A stretch of DNA of 64,000 bases from Melieria omissa (GCA_963971225.1 OZ020267.1:147006427-147070426), one strand, 5' to 3'; counted from the first letter of the stretch, positions 1 through 12,310 are shown. The notes: a model not told the origin generated them from the sequence alone. A program made the numbers and translations.

Positions 1-299
1 ATTTGCTTTGATTATTTAAGGTGTGAAGTTTTGACAAATCTTCAAATGTCTCGATAAGCCAAGTTGATGAAATTGTATGGCGTCATATAACAGCAAACAG
101 GTGTCTAGAATGTTCATGGAAGTCAAAATGACTCCAATGATATTTTTTATATTTTTATAGTATTGCTTTCTGAAAGAAACACTTCTGATTTTTTGTTTAT
201 TAATTTTTTAAATTTGCTTTAAAAAAAAACGAATATACAAATTGTATCACACAATTTTATATCTAAGGAATTAATCCAATTAATTTAAGACACTAGCTA
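1..299. other. AT-rich non-coding stretch
   Basis: AT-rich sequence with short A and T runs. I see no gene, repeat unit or RNA in it. Confidence 0.5.
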
Positions 300-307
300 A
301 TTTTTGC

Positions 308-470
308 GAACACTCCGAAAATTCGGAGTACATTTTAGTTCACAAAAGTGCAAATTTTCAGTTATAATATTCTTAAAGTACTCCGAATTTTCGGAGTGCT
401 GCAAATTTGTTCTCAACTTTTTATTTTGACGATTTAGATAGCACTCCGAATTTTCGAAATGCTTTAAATT
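308..470. repeat. Palindromic ACTCCGAA repeats, three units
   Basis: Three copies of a near-perfect palindrome of the form ACTCCGAAAATTCGGAGT lie at 312-329, 380-397 and 443-460, spaced 68 and 63 bases apart; the third has a damaged right arm. The same half-sites recur in the 198-bp array at 3101-3700, so the two regions probably share an origin. The sequence between copies is AT-rich and degenerate. Confidence 0.7.
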
Positions 471-699
471 TGTTTAAAACTTGGAGTATTAAAGTTTAGG
501 ATGCCTTTTAAATGTTCCGATCTTATTATTTTGATTTTTCCCTCATATGTATATCCATATTCTATATACTGAAAATTTGAATATTTTGATTATCCAAACA
601 TTTGCGCAGTACTCGAAATTTGTTAGAAAATTTCGAATTTTCAGCATATGATATCCTACAAAACTATAATGCCATCGTGATCAGCAAATTATGAAAAAT

Positions 700-1381
700 A
701 TTTTTTATTCCTCTACTCATATCGCACGATTTCAATTCAGCGTCTCTCTCACTCACCCACTGACCAAATTTACCACATAAATTTTCAAAATTCAGCAAAA
801 ACATAAACACACAAAACGAGTCTTAAGTGTTTTTGTTAATTCTTTGTTTTAGGAAATAATTCAGCCTTTGTATCTGAATGAATAATAAATGACACATAAA
901 ATCCATAAAATTTTGCTAAATTTACATAAAACTTCAACAAAAAACCACATAAAGCCGAACGCAATACAGAAAGCGATTGTGTGAACGCACATATGACCGC
1001 AACAATTACAACAACGGCTACCAAAAATTATGTCATCACAATTTGTATAGACACAAAACGGCTCTAATAACAACAACAACAACATCACTAAATGCGTTAA
1101 AAAAGGCAAAAGTGAAAGCATTCGGCTCCAAAGAAATCAACTCGCCCAAAAAAACAAAAACCCCAGTCAACTCCACAAAACGTCAACGCTGTGCGACGAG
1201 TGCTGACAGCAATCAATCCAAAAATTTCAAACCAAAAATCAAAACAAAACAAAACAAAACCAAATTAGTTTAGCAAAAGAAAACCAAACAAAAATATAAA
1301 ACAAAAAAGTGTAGCTAAATAAATTAGAATAATAGCCAAATAGCCAAGTAAAACAAATAAGAAGCAAAATTAAGAAATAAA
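700..1381 (+). promoter_or_regulatory. Probable promoter and 5' UTR of the exon at 1382
   Basis: A pyrimidine-rich patch with CTCTCTCACTCACC around 740-765 is followed by an A-rich, CAA-rich leader (1066-1085 and 1220-1380) that ends directly at the ATG at 1382. Long A/CAA-rich leaders are common in fly developmental and neuronal genes. No TATA box is convincing and the transcription start cannot be placed by eye. Part of this stretch could belong to an upstream intron instead. Confidence 0.35.
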
Positions 1382-1656
1382 ATGCTGAAAATACACATGT
1401 TGGATCAGGTGGTGAACACGGAGACGTCGCAGGATGCGCGCACGCGAACACCCACACCGCAAACGCAATCGGCCTCGACGTCGCCAAAGCGCAGCGGCAG
1501 CAGCTGCAGCAGCAGCGGCAAGACGCCCACTGCGTCGGCCCACTCGTCGCCGTTGCATCATGCGCACGCGGTGCCGGGACTGCCACAACGGCAGCTGCCC
1601 GGCGGTGGCGGCAGTGGCAGCGTGAAGTCGGCCAGTCAAGGATCATCGCCAGCTGG
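1382..1656 (+). CDS. First coding exon of an unidentified gene (Ser/Thr/Pro/Gly-rich N-terminus)
   Basis: An ATG at 1382 opens about 91 codons before a splice donor (CTGG|GTAGGT, GT at 1657-1658). Reading on would hit a TAG at 1658, so the donor is needed to continue the protein. The exon leaves two bases of an incomplete codon. The product begins MLKIHMLDQ and becomes low-complexity: Thr-Pro repeats near residues 20-25, a Ser run near 35-45, and a Gly-rich patch near 75-85. There is no signal peptide, membrane segment or recognisable domain, as expected of a disordered N-terminus. GC content and codon bias are far above the AT-rich surroundings, which favours real coding. The partner exon is not visible in the window; the candidate ratchet site at 58584 is on the same strand. 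I do not recognise the gene. A chance GC-rich ORF is the main alternative. Confidence 0.62.
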
Positions 1657-2510
1657 GTAGGTACTTCATTTAACTGGTGCTTAATCGGCGTTTAAAGGGA
1701 TCAAAGGTTGAAATGAAACGATATGTTAAACATTTTTCATAACTAACTAAAATGAGTGCATATTTTTTTATTAATGCAGTGATGATCATTCTGTACCTAA
1801 TCACTGGTCTGAAGACTGTCCTCAGGCTTTAATCTGCAAAAACATTGAGAACTTCGTAGCCTACCAGGAAGGCTCGTCAAGGCCTTGCAAGGCTTTCCAA
1901 TCGAGCTGTAATATTAAAAAATTGGAACTTAGAAGTATTTTTTCTATTTTAATTTGAAAAAAAGGTACGGTCCAAGCGATTCTTTGGACTTTTTGAAAGA
2001 AACCCTCCCAAAAACAGAAATAATTTTTATTAGATAATACATTTGCAGCCGACTTTCATTGACTGATAAAAGTCCTCGTGCTTTTAAGCTTCTAAAGTCT
2101 TGGAATATTGCAAACAATGTTGAAAAGTCGGATTCATCGGGGTAGAATCTCACTTTTCAACGTTCTCCTTTCAATGTCCTTTGCACTTAACTCTGATATT
2201 TCGACCGAACTACATGCAGTACGAAAACATTTCAGGGTCTTAGTTGGCAAGTTTAAAGCACAGTTAACTTATCATCTTCAAAAAAAATCCACTACTAATT
2301 AGTGCAGTTGGCATATCTGGGTTAATAGCTAACGTTCCTTACCCTTTCAATCTTCTAAACTTTTGAACAACATAAAGAAATTCTCACATTTAGAGTCTAC
2401 TTTCTTTGATTTTGTGAGAATTTTCAACGTTATCGTTATTTTTCAAAGCCAAACAATTTGTAAGTAAAATTTAACCCTGGATTACTAATCTTCGTTTGCA
2501 ACTTTTTCAA
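1657..2510. other. Putative start of a long intron; nothing recognised
   Basis: AT-rich sequence after the donor. Short ORFs on both strands show no domain. No repeat family recognised. Confidence 0.4.
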
Positions 2511-2511
2511 T

Positions 2512-2830
2512 CACAACTTGTTAGTGATGTTAATCGAGTCGAGAAGGAACTGTCTTCCAGATATAAAAAAGTCTATGTTTTTTTTTCAGTTGGCCTTCAA
2601 TCCTTTTGACTGCTGAGCTTGTCACATTGAAAAATTGTAAAATTCGGAGTTTTCTTTCTTGAACTTTATGAAAGGCTTCAAAGTTGTTAGCGATGTTAGT
2701 TGAGTCTAGAAGGAGTAGTCTTCCAGGTATAAAATAGTCCTCTTTTTCAGTTGGACTTCAATCCTTTTAAGCTCAGCAGTTACATCGAAAATTTATGAAA
2801 TTCGAAGTTTGCTTTACGGAGTTTAAAGCC
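2512..2830. repeat. Two-copy tandem repeat, period about 175 bp
   Basis: Two diverged direct copies start near 2512 and 2688. Both contain TTGTTAGYGATGTTA, then GTCTTCCAGRTATAAAA, then a CAGTTGGNCTTCAATCCTTTT block. Divergence indicates an old duplication. Confidence 0.7.
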
Positions 2831-3100
2831 TCAAAAACTTTGTTTCAAAATTCTGTGACATAAATGCTTAAAATGTTTCAAAAGGCCAAAATAGTCAAAA
2901 AATCCAATTTTTTTTTAGTATTTGTCCTAAGGCTTTAAAACATCACTGCCTTTTGAAAAATTGTAACCATTTATCTTACAGAATCTTGAAGAAATATATG
3001 AATTAATATTTAATTACCTACCTAAAAAAATATTTAAATTACTCCTGGCCTTTTTGATTTTGAAAAGGAATTTCACGCTTTAAATTTTCTAAACAAATGG

Positions 3101-3700
3101 AACTTTTGGAAGTCTTTTTTTGTGACTATAAGAAATAATTTAAACTTTTAAAACTCATGAACAATAAACAAAATTTAAACAATTTTGAATGTTTAGGACT
3201 CCGAAAATTAGGACTTTGAAATTTCGGAGTACTACTATTCTCCGATTGGGTGAACTGGGAACAAATTCAACGTTTGTTAGGACTCCGAATATTCGAAGAA
3301 CTTTTGGAAGTCTTTTTTTGTGGCTAAAAGAAATAATTTAAACTTCTAAAACTTATAAACAATAAACAAAATTTAAATCATTTTGAAAATTTAGGACTCC
3401 GAATAATAGGACTTCACAATTTCGGAGTACCACTATTCTCCGATTAGGCGAAGTGGGAACAAATTCAACGTTTTTTGGGGCTCCGAATATTCGGATAACT
3501 TTTGGAAGTCTTTTTTGTGACTAAAAGAAGTAATTTATACTTTTAAGACACATGAACAATAAACAAAATTTAAATTATTCTGAAAATTTAGGACTCCGAA
3601 TAATAGGACTTTGCAATTTCGGAGTACCACTATTATCCGATTGGGCGAACTAGGAAAAAATGCAACGTTTTTTAGGACTCCGAATATTCGGAGTAAATTA
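3101..3700. repeat. Three-copy 198-bp tandem repeat with ACTCCGAA half-sites
   Basis: Copies start at 3101, 3299 and 3497 with AACTTTTGGAAGTC. Each then has an AT-rich stretch ending AATAAACAAAATTTAAA, two or three GGACTCCGAA-type sites, and a CTCCGATTGGG-like segment. The last copy closes with CTCCGAATATTCGGAG near 3680-3695. The half-sites match the palindromes at 312-460. Confidence 0.85.
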
Positions 3701-6169
3701 TTTGATTTGAAGCATTTATAATGTACGAAACTTTTGCATTCAAAGTATGAGCATTTCCTTTTATTTATTTAACCTTTAAACACCCAATAAAAAATTATGT
3801 TGACTATTAAATTCATACCAACTTTTCCACTTCTTGCATATTCAAAATTTTGTAAATATTTTTTTTGGTAGTAAAAGTGTTAAAGCACTGATGACTCCTT
3901 CTGCTCAAAAGTTTGACAACTCAATTATGGGTTCACAATATTTTCTCAACACAACAACAAAAAATTGTCAAGCAAAATGTGAGCCAGTTCGCTAATGTTG
4001 CTGAAATGTTCACCAAAGTCACTGCACTTATGTTGTGTTGCACTTATGTGACACTTATTGATTGATGATGATGATGATGATGTAAGCGACAGTGTTGGGT
4101 TGAATAGTGAAATTCCAATGTCAATCATAAACGTATTCATGCAAATATTTATTTATGGTTCGTTGTTGATTTTTTGGTTTTGTTTTATTCCTAATCGATT
4201 TTTTGGCTTCCGGATGCAAATTTTCTCGCATGCAAAATAAATAACAAAGTAAAGCAACAACAACAATAACAACGGCAAAACATGAAACAATGCAAATGCA
4301 AACAAAAACGCTACAAAACGCAATTAACCGTTCGTTGATTGCACATGCGCAATACCAGCAGTCGAGACGGGCCTGCGTGCCCGAGCGCCAACCTGCCCTC
4401 CACGCCAAATGCAAACAATGCAAAACAACAACTACAAAAACACAATGCAACATAACAAAAAAACTGCCGCATTACAAGTTGTCCGATTACAGTTGTGTGC
4501 GATTGTTGGTGTTGTTTGGGTGCGCGGGGTTCGTGCAATTCGAGCTGCGCGCACACGCGGCGCGTCTGCACGTCTCTGCCGGCTGCGCAGCGCCGAAAGC
4601 ACCAAACTGTGAAGGCAACTTGCCAGACGCCTTTGCGAGCCGTCTTGGTTTTCATTTCGTTTACTGTTGTGATCTTATTGCAGCTGTTGTTGTTGTTGTT
4701 TGTGGTGGTGGTACTGTTGTTATTGCACTCTTTTCGTGTCTTGTGTTATTGTTGTTTTTTCTTCTTTCGTGCTGGCCAATGCACCGGTGTGGGGGCACCG
4801 AGTGCCGATGAGCTAATCAATGGAATTCCTCAGGTGGAAAGTGAAGCTTATGGGCATTCGTTGTTGTTGTTGTTGTGTGCACACTATTGTTGCACTTGTC
4901 TACTGGCTAATATTGTGTCCCTTACTAATGTTATTGTTGCTGTTGTGCGCCACAACTTACTCAAGTCAGGTGATTTTCGATGGCAAGGAAGCGCGCCGCA
5001 GCGCTGAGTGAAAAATGAGCCGTGTTGCTGCCGGTTTCATTGAGGCTAAAAAAAATATTTGTAATGTGCTTTTTTCTTTCATAATTTCACAAGTTTTTAC
5101 TCATCTCACTCTCGGCTCGACTCTCACTGCCGGTAATTAGGGACACAAATGGCAAAGTGTGTCCGAGGCGGCTCACAGTTCAACAACGAGAGCCAAGTGC
5201 CTTAACGCTGCCGGTGGTGTGTTGAGTGTTGACAATGTCAAGATTTATGTGTTTGAAATTCAGCTTTGGATTCTGTGGAATTTCAGTTGGCATTGCAATT
5301 ACGGCACACGAGATCGGGCAGAATGGGCACGAAGCAAATTGCAGAGCGTCTGCAGGAAGCGTCGTTGCTAATCTTCTTCACAATCCGAGAACAGTGGGAA
5401 AGTGGAACGTGAAAAGCAGCAACGGTGACGAATTGCTGGGTTACTTAACTTAAAGCCAAGTAAAGTTGGAAAATTAAAAAAAAATATATATGAAAAGTTG
5501 GCAGAAGCTCTGTTCTTCGTTTCTTGTTTTGAGTCACAGACTGTGAATGGTGAATATTTGATATGTGGTTGATTTCAAAGTCTCTCATTAAGCAGAAAAT
5601 GTTGTCAAAGTTCACAGTCGAAAATTGGACTGTGACTAAGAATTGTTTTATTATTTTAGAATTTCAATGAAAAGATGCACAAAACTAGTAATTATGAAAA
5701 TTAGAATCGTTGTAATGCAGGGTTTTGTTGCAACTTCTATGCAACAACTCATGTTGTTCATCTTTGTTGTCATCTTTTTTTAAACATTTGGAATCGTTAT
5801 GCATTCATATGTACAGTTGTTGTTTTATGAGCTCTTTTCTGAATGCAATTTGAACCTATTCAAACAGAATCTTATTCTTAATCTGTGGGAATATTTTTTT
5901 GGTTGAGAATTGCCACTCAATTTGCTTATGAATGGAGTTTTCTGGTGCAATGCAGATACACATTGGATATGCATTTGAATCAGACACATCGTTAGCAGTG
6001 CATTGTGGGTTTTAGCACTCTAATAGTTATAGGGATTGTGTGTCGTGATTGTAGTTGTGTCTACAGATGAGCATGATATATGTATGTATGTATGTTAGGT
6101 TATGGATTAAAATAAACATGATGAAGAAGTTAATTCTGTATCATTGTATATTGTTGTGAGTCTCCATGA
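3701..6169. other. Non-coding stretch with microsatellites
   Basis: No gene is supported. It holds a (GAT)n run at 4063-4082, CAA/TTG-rich patches around 4257-4280 and 4680-4730, and a GC-richer block at about 4340-4660 with overlapping fortuitous ORFs on both strands and no domain. That block could be a conserved non-coding element, but this cannot be judged from one sequence. Confidence 0.4.
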
Positions 6170-6640
6170 ATAGCAGACATTGCATTATACCTCAGCTATT
6201 GTGTCCCCTAGACTAACAAGTGGTCGAGCTTGCAACTATTTGAAGTAGGTCTGGACATTCTAGATTCTGCTGCTGTCAATAGGAAGCCCTTCACATCAAG
6301 TTTCTCATAGATTCTGTATCTCTTTTTGTCGGTCCGTTGCACTTGGAAAGCAAAAGAGCTCCGATAGCTCGAGTTCCAGTAGTTCATCATCCATTAAAGT
6401 TATCTTGCTAAAGCACATGTGCCTGGAACGTTCAAAAGTTGGACATTCACTAATATGATGAGTAGCAGTCTCTTCCTTCTCCACACACATGTCTCTAATG
6501 GCCGAGGCACGTACCTTGGTTCGTTGGTTGAAATGGTTGACTCACAGTTGTCCCCGTGCAAGTCACAATTAGCTCATAGACGCCGTTTTGATACCACATG
6601 CTCACCGAAACTAAACTTGGTTTGTAGTATGACTAAATCC
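6170..6640 (-). pseudogene. Non-LTR retrotransposon ORF2 C-terminal tail, decayed
   Basis: On the minus strand, frame-shifted pieces encode a segment ending in the cysteine/histidine knuckle typical of the end of I/R1/LOA-type ORF2 proteins: MCVEKEETATHHISECPTF at about 6440-6490. The stretch upstream in the same strand (6500-6600) has the TGxNC..LNHF-like region that precedes this knuckle in the better copy at 26507. Stops and frame changes show it is dead. It abuts a second, different tail at 6640, so two truncated LINEs lie head to tail. Confidence 0.65.
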
Positions 6641-7380
6641 ACCCGGTAGAATTTAAGTATCCAAGAAGATTCCCCAGACTTACTGTCAAGAAATCGGTCG
6701 AACAAGTCAGGAAGTGTTTCCCCAGAGACTTAAATCTTGCACCTGCCAAAGCTGGGCAGTGACAGAGGAAGTGATTAAGTGTTTCTTTCTCTTCTAAATT
6801 CCCACAGCCCCTATAGTGGGTATTGAAGGGGATGTTTAGCCTCTCCGCATGTGGATCTATGGTCCCGGGGCCTGTGATAACCGCCGGAAGCCTAGCGACG
6901 TCCTTGCGAGATCTGTGTATAAGCTCGCGGGATCTCCGTTCATTGTAGGAGGGCCACATCGCCCGCGAGGTACGACAGGAAGTCAGCGATTTCCATCTCC
7001 GATTGGCAAGACTGAGGCAGTGCAGATAGCAGCCCCTCTTGACAATTTCCAAAGGCTTCGGAACCGGGACAAGCCTCAAGCGAGGCACCTGCGCGCCAAT
7101 TCGCCCACTCATTCCCTTCAATGTTCCTATGGCCAGGAACCCAGATAAGGGTGATATCAGCACAACGATTTAGCGCGCTCAGCGCCATCTTACACTCCTC
7201 GACCAGCCTTGACTGCACCGTGGTAGATTGTAGAGCCTTTATTGCTGCACGCCATTTTGGATCCATCCGTAAAGATGGATATGTCGTATTCATTAAAAAG
7301 ACTAGTTCTTTCCCATTCGGCGCTCGTAGGGAATTTCGCCCCGAAATCCTTTTGAAAGCATAGGTAAGGCACGAATTCAA
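6641..7380 (-). pseudogene. Non-LTR retrotransposon RNase H and C-terminal knuckle, decayed
   Basis: Minus-strand translation gives an RNase H domain in broken frames: IFTDGSKM (first catalytic Asp) near 7265-7285 and WVPGHRNIEGNEWAN (His plus terminal region, with the usual last Asp replaced by Asn) near 7090-7150. After a frame change comes a knuckle CGNLEEKETLNHFLCHCPAL near 6740-6800. This order (RNase H, then Cys/His knuckle, then stop) is that of ORF2 of I/LOA-type LINEs. The endonuclease and RT parts are missing, consistent with 5' truncation during insertion. It is related to, but clearly diverged from, the intact element at 41229. Confidence 0.75.
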
Positions 7381-7455
7381 AAAGCCCATTTGTGCGATTC
7401 TTGTAATTCTCATCTGCTTCATGTGGATAGTGATGAAAGTAGACGAGTGTCTCAC

Positions 7456-7538
7456 CAGCCCGAAGTAAGAATCGAACCTAGGGCTTCTGGTATGAGAAGC
7501 CAGCGCGCTACCCGATGGACTATCGAGACTGTAAGACT
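7456..7538 (-). repeat. tRNA-like SINE head or tRNA pseudogene
   Basis: The minus strand contains an A-box-like ATAGTCCATCGGGTAGCGCG and, about 45 bases on, a B-box-like GGTTCGATTC. The arms do not fold into a good cloverleaf (anticodon and T stems are mispaired), so it is not a working tRNA gene. It sits just upstream of the LINE fragment ending at 7380, and its body cannot be separated from that fragment. Confidence 0.5.
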
Positions 7539-7539
7539 G

Positions 7540-9659
7540 CAAATATTACATTTTTTTATATCCTAAACTAATAAAGTTAGAAGGACGAAACTCAAGCATG
7601 TGGTAGTGTACATATTAGTCCTAAAGATATATTAAAAAAAAATAAAATAAAAACGATTGGAAATTTCCAAGAATATTCAAGGCTAAAGTTTCAAAAGTAC
7701 ATTTCCAATAACTCTTTGTCCTTTTGCACAAAAACATTGAATTTTGTAAGATTCTAAGGGTTTTTCTCTGTTATTGGATACCTATATTGTTATTCTAAAA
7801 TGCGCTCAATTTTTAAAATAATTTTTTTAAATAAACATGTCCTTGGAATTTCAAAGTCCTTTTATAAAAAATCCTTACGTCAGAGCGAGAAACTAAAAAC
7901 GCAGTTTTACTACATTTGGCCCCTACTTTTGCGAGTATTAGGTTTCTTCATTAATGAATTCCTGCCACAAGTAGTGGTTGCCTTTCGAAGTGGGTTTCTT
8001 GGTATTCATGAATTTAAATTCTATTAAAGCAACATAATTTTTGCGTAATGTGTTCTCAGTAAAAAGTTAATTATCTACCAGAATACCTAATGATAACTCG
8101 TATTGAATTTATTTATGAGTATTTGCCATGTGAGAAGAAAAGATTTTTCTTGGAAAAACACAATCGATTTTCTCTTTTCATTTCTTTTACGCCTAAAGTT
8201 TTTGTATTCATGTAGCAATTCATTCGCTGTACATATTAATCATGGGTCTGTTTTCTTAATAGATGAAATGTGACATTTGTGAGGATGAGAAGACTGAATA
8301 ATTAGGAATCTGGTAGTTTTGTTTGTATATGAGAGATTATGTTTGTTTGGTTTAATTCATGGCGACTTAAAGAAACACAGGGGAAGAATTATCAAAACCC
8401 TTGAAAATTTCCGTTTCAAACGAGAACAGAGTCAACATACTCATTTTGAAAAAAAACCTACATAGATTATCCTAATACAATCAAATTAGAACAAGAAGCA
8501 ATGGACAAAAAATATTACATTGAAATCTGCCTACTTCGGATCAACTAAATACGTGGAAGCCGTTACATATAAATTAGAACGATGACAATTAAAAACGCAT
8601 AAAACCCACGTCGACATTCCTTAGAAATGCAACAACAAATTGAAACAACCCAATAAACACAGAAATAAATGCAGACGAATACTTTAGAATGGCGCTGAAG
8701 AGAAATCAAATGGGTGGAATATGAGCGGAAGACATCGATGCTCCCGTATCGGTAGACATCATAAAAGTCGGCACTAAAACGGGGAAATGATCTCTGCTGC
8801 TGCTGTGTAAGCGTGGAAAAATTAATGCACCGTCGGACTAGGAAGAATCAAGCGGCCCGAATTCGACAATAAAACTTTACAGCATTTCAAATAACGAAAT
8901 ACAGTTGCACGTCAGCGGCGAGTGTAAAGAAGAAGTTGTTGTTAAAAATGCATTCGAACAAAACGTGCCGCTCGACAGCGAACTTGAATTATGGCTTTTT
9001 GGACTTAACACCCTTTTTTGTGTCGTCCATCGTCTGTTGCATCGTCGAACTTGATGGCGCGGCATTTGAATGCATTCAGTAACATTTCATGCTTTTTTGT
9101 TGTACTTTTGATTTATTTACATGGAGGAGCAATGCCATGTTGAGCGGTAAACGCCAAGCGAGCTGAAAGGTTCAAAGGCAAAGCCCAACGGCGCCAAATG
9201 CTTTGAAGCGGCTTTAAGGCTTAACGTGTTTGAAGTAGCGTGTCGATTCTGGCAGTCAAATGTCTCAATTGAGTTAACAATAATGTGCTGCATTTGTTGT
9301 TGCTTTGTGTTCTATCGTTCTATGTTGTTGAATAATTTTGTGGGCTGGTCGGTGGCACGTGCAATGCTTTGTTGATGTGAAATTGTTGCTTGTCAAAGCT
9401 TTGCAATTCGGAACGTCGCACATTTTGGCCAAAACCGAGCATGCATAAGGATTATTTGCAAAATGGCTAATTGCATTTAAGGCATTTCAATGCCACCGCC
9501 TCGGTTTCTAATGCGAAAATGTGAATAATTTACTAATAAGCTGTTGCAATCGCTGGGCGCTACACTGTGCACAGTGGGGTTAATTGATTCTTTTGCTGAT
9601 TGCGTGGTAATTTAATGTTGATTTTATTTGTATAAATGAAGTGGAATTAATGGACTAAA
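7540..9659. other. Non-coding stretch; nothing recognised
   Basis: AT-rich sequence. Short ORFs (for example 7800-8027) have no domain and no codon bias. A slightly GC-richer patch lies at 8640-9060. No repeat family recognised. Confidence 0.4.
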
Positions 9660-12310
9660 TTAATGCTGAAAAGGAAGAAGAGGAAGGAAGGATCAGTTGT
9701 TCGTAAGAATAAAATAGAGCAGTGATGAGAAAAGAAAGCAAAAGATGAGTGGTGAGATGGGAGAAGAAAAGGATGTTGAAATAAGGAAACAAACAACAGA
9801 GAAATGGAAGCTAGGAAAATGGTGTGAAAGAGAAGGTTAAAAGGAAAAGGAGGAAGTTGAAATGAGGAAAAAACAACAGAGAACTGGAAGCTAAGAAAAT
9901 GGTGTGAAAGAGGAGCTTACAAGAAAAAATACAGCAGGGAGATAAGAAAAGAAAGAAGATACGAAAGAAAAGCAAAAAACAAGTGAAGGAAAAATGTGAA
10001 GAAGAAAGTATGGAAGAGAACTGAAGAAGACCATTTTAATAATGAAGGCAAAGAAAACTAAGCAAAGATAAAGAAAGAGAGAAGAAACGAGAAAGATACG
10101 AGGAGAAAAAGTAAAGAAAAGAACAGCGAAAGATAAGAGATTAAAAATGATATGAAGAAGAGTTAAGGAGAAGAAAATATCAATCAATGTAGAAAGTATG
10201 GAAAAGAATAGAAGAAAATAAAATAAAATAAAATAAAATAAAATAAAATAAAAGAGAAAAATAATATAAAGGAAAAGAAAAGAAAAAGAAAGAAAAGAAA
10301 AGAAAAGAAAAGAAACGGAAAGAACAGAGAAGAAAAAAAGAAAAACAGAAGAGAAAAGAAAAGAAAAGATAAGAAAAAAAAGAAAAGAAAAAAAGAATAG
10401 AAAAGAAAAAAAGAAAATAAAAGAAAAAAGAAAAGAAAGGAAAGGAAAAGAAAAGAAAAGAAAAGAAAAGAAAGAAAAAGTAAAGAAAAGAAAAGAAAAG
10501 AAAAAAAAGAAAAGAAAAGAAAGAAGAAGCAAGAAAAGCAAAAAACAAGAGAAGAAAAAATGTGATGACGAAAGTATAAAAGAGAACAGAAGAAGACTAT
10601 TTTAATAATGAAAGCGAGGAAGAGTAAGAAAAAAATAGAGATAAAAGAGATAAAAGAGAAGAGAGAAAAAGAGAAGAGACATAAAGAGAAAAGATAGGAA
10701 AAAAACGAGAGAGAAAAGAGGAAATAAGTAAAGAAAAAAACAGCAAAAGATAAAAGATTAAAAAATGATATGAAAGAAGAGTTAAGGAGAAGAAAGGACA
10801 AATTCAATGTAAAAAATTTGAAAAAGAATATAAGAAGAGACAAGAAACAAGAAACGTTAGTATGTGAAAGAAGAGCAAAAGAAAAGAGAAGGAACAATTC
10901 GTTGAAGAGATTGTGAAAAAAACACCTTGAGAGAAGAGTTAATGGGTATAAATAGTTCAGTGTATAAAGTAAGGAGAAGAACGGAGAAGCAGAGAGAAAA
11001 GAAAGAAAAGTATATATGTGCAAAAAAAAAGAGAAGAAAACATTCGATAAGGAGATTATGGAGAAAAAACCACAGAAGTGAAAGGAAAGACTTGAAAATA
11101 AAGCTAACAAGAAGGAAAAATTCAATGTATAAAGGGAAGTACAGAAGTAAGAAAAGTATGTAAAAGAAGAGCAAAAGAAAACAGAAGGAAATATTGGATG
11201 AGGGGATTATGAAGGAAAAAAACAGCAGAAGTGAAGGGATTTAAAAAATAATTGACAGAAGAGCTAAAAAGTAGAAAAAGTTCAGTGCATTATCTAATGA
11301 AGAGAATAGCGGGGGAGAACTAAGATAAGAAAACGATGTAAAACAAGGGAAAAGATAAAAGAAGGAAAAGTTTGATGAGGATAATACGGAAAAGAGCTGC
11401 TAAAGAAAAGAGTGCAAAGAAGTAAATACATATATAAGGAAAGCAAAAGATAAAAGAACCAAAAATATGATAAAAAAGATTAGCAAAAGTAACAATTCGA
11501 CAGCAGTAACAATTGGAGAAAAGAAAATGATGTGAAGAAAAAGTAAAAGAAAAATAGTAAATGATAAGTTTGAGAAAGCTGTTCAATACTGATAGGAGAG
11601 GGGAGAGGCTAAGATGAAATGCGCGAAGGAAGCATAAAGATAATAAATAGAGAAGAACAATGGCAATATTGAAAGGAAGGAGGGACGACAACGGAAGAAA
11701 AAGACTTAAAAAATATTTTAGAAAAGAAGAAGAAGAAATGAGGAAAAAAAGAAAGGTGAAACTGAAGGAAAATAAAAATGAAAGAAAACGACTAAACAAA
11801 TACTGTGGAAGGTACTTAGAAGATTATGGAAGTGAGAAAAGGAAGGACAACAACAATGGAAACAAATATATATGAAAATACTGTGAAGAATATTTAGAGA
11901 GGAATGGAAGTGAGAAAATCGTTTATGAAAATAGAGCAGAAAAAAAAACAACGAAAGAAAAATATAAAAGAAAATACGGTGGAGAATATTTAGAAAAGAA
12001 TGGAAAAGAAAAAAAGAATGGAAATGAAAGGAAAAATAAAAAAATGGCGGCAAATATTGTGAAAGAAGAATATTTAGAGGAGAATTGATATGAGAAAAGC
12101 TGTTATGAGAAAAGGAAGAAAATTACATTCGAAAAAAAGAAGAAAGAAGAAAAAAAGCATAGAGCATAGAGAGAGAATGAGATGAGATGAGATGAGAATA
12201 GGAAGCAAATCACTTTCGGAAAAAGAAGGAAAAAAAGAAAAGAGCATAAAAACAAAGGAGAAAGTGCATACGGATGTGAGATAAGTGTTAAAAATGGTGA
12301 AGATGATTTG
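9660..12310 (+). repeat. 2.6-kb polypurine tract (GA-rich), with pentamer core
   Basis: The + strand is almost entirely A and G for about 2.6 kb. The core at 10210-10530 is (AAAAT)n followed by (AAAAG)n. Around it are longer diverged units: the segment at about 9990-10055 recurs at about 10560-10625 (both contain GAAGAYYATTTTAATAATGAA), and the GAAGAGTTAAGGAGAAGAAA segment at about 10160 recurs at about 10780. A shorter unit near 10896, 11036 and 11187 recurs at roughly 145-bp steps. The long Phe/Ser/Leu reading frames on the minus strand are a by-product of stop-poor TTTTC repeats. A (GAGAT)n run sits at 12176-12196. Confidence 0.9.

Noticed and set aside
4290..5007. Overlapping ORFs of about 170 codons on the + strand
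   Set aside because: Several frames on both strands are open over the same GC-richer block and TTG runs; no domain or splice signals support any one of them.
7456..7538. Functional tRNA gene on the minus strand
   Set aside because: Several stems do not pair and no terminator T-run follows at the right distance.
9891..11799. Long Phe/Ser/Leu-rich ORFs on the minus strand (up to 313 codons)
   Set aside because: They are the complement of a GA-rich tract; TTTTC-type repeats rarely make stops. Composition is monotonous and several frames are open at once.
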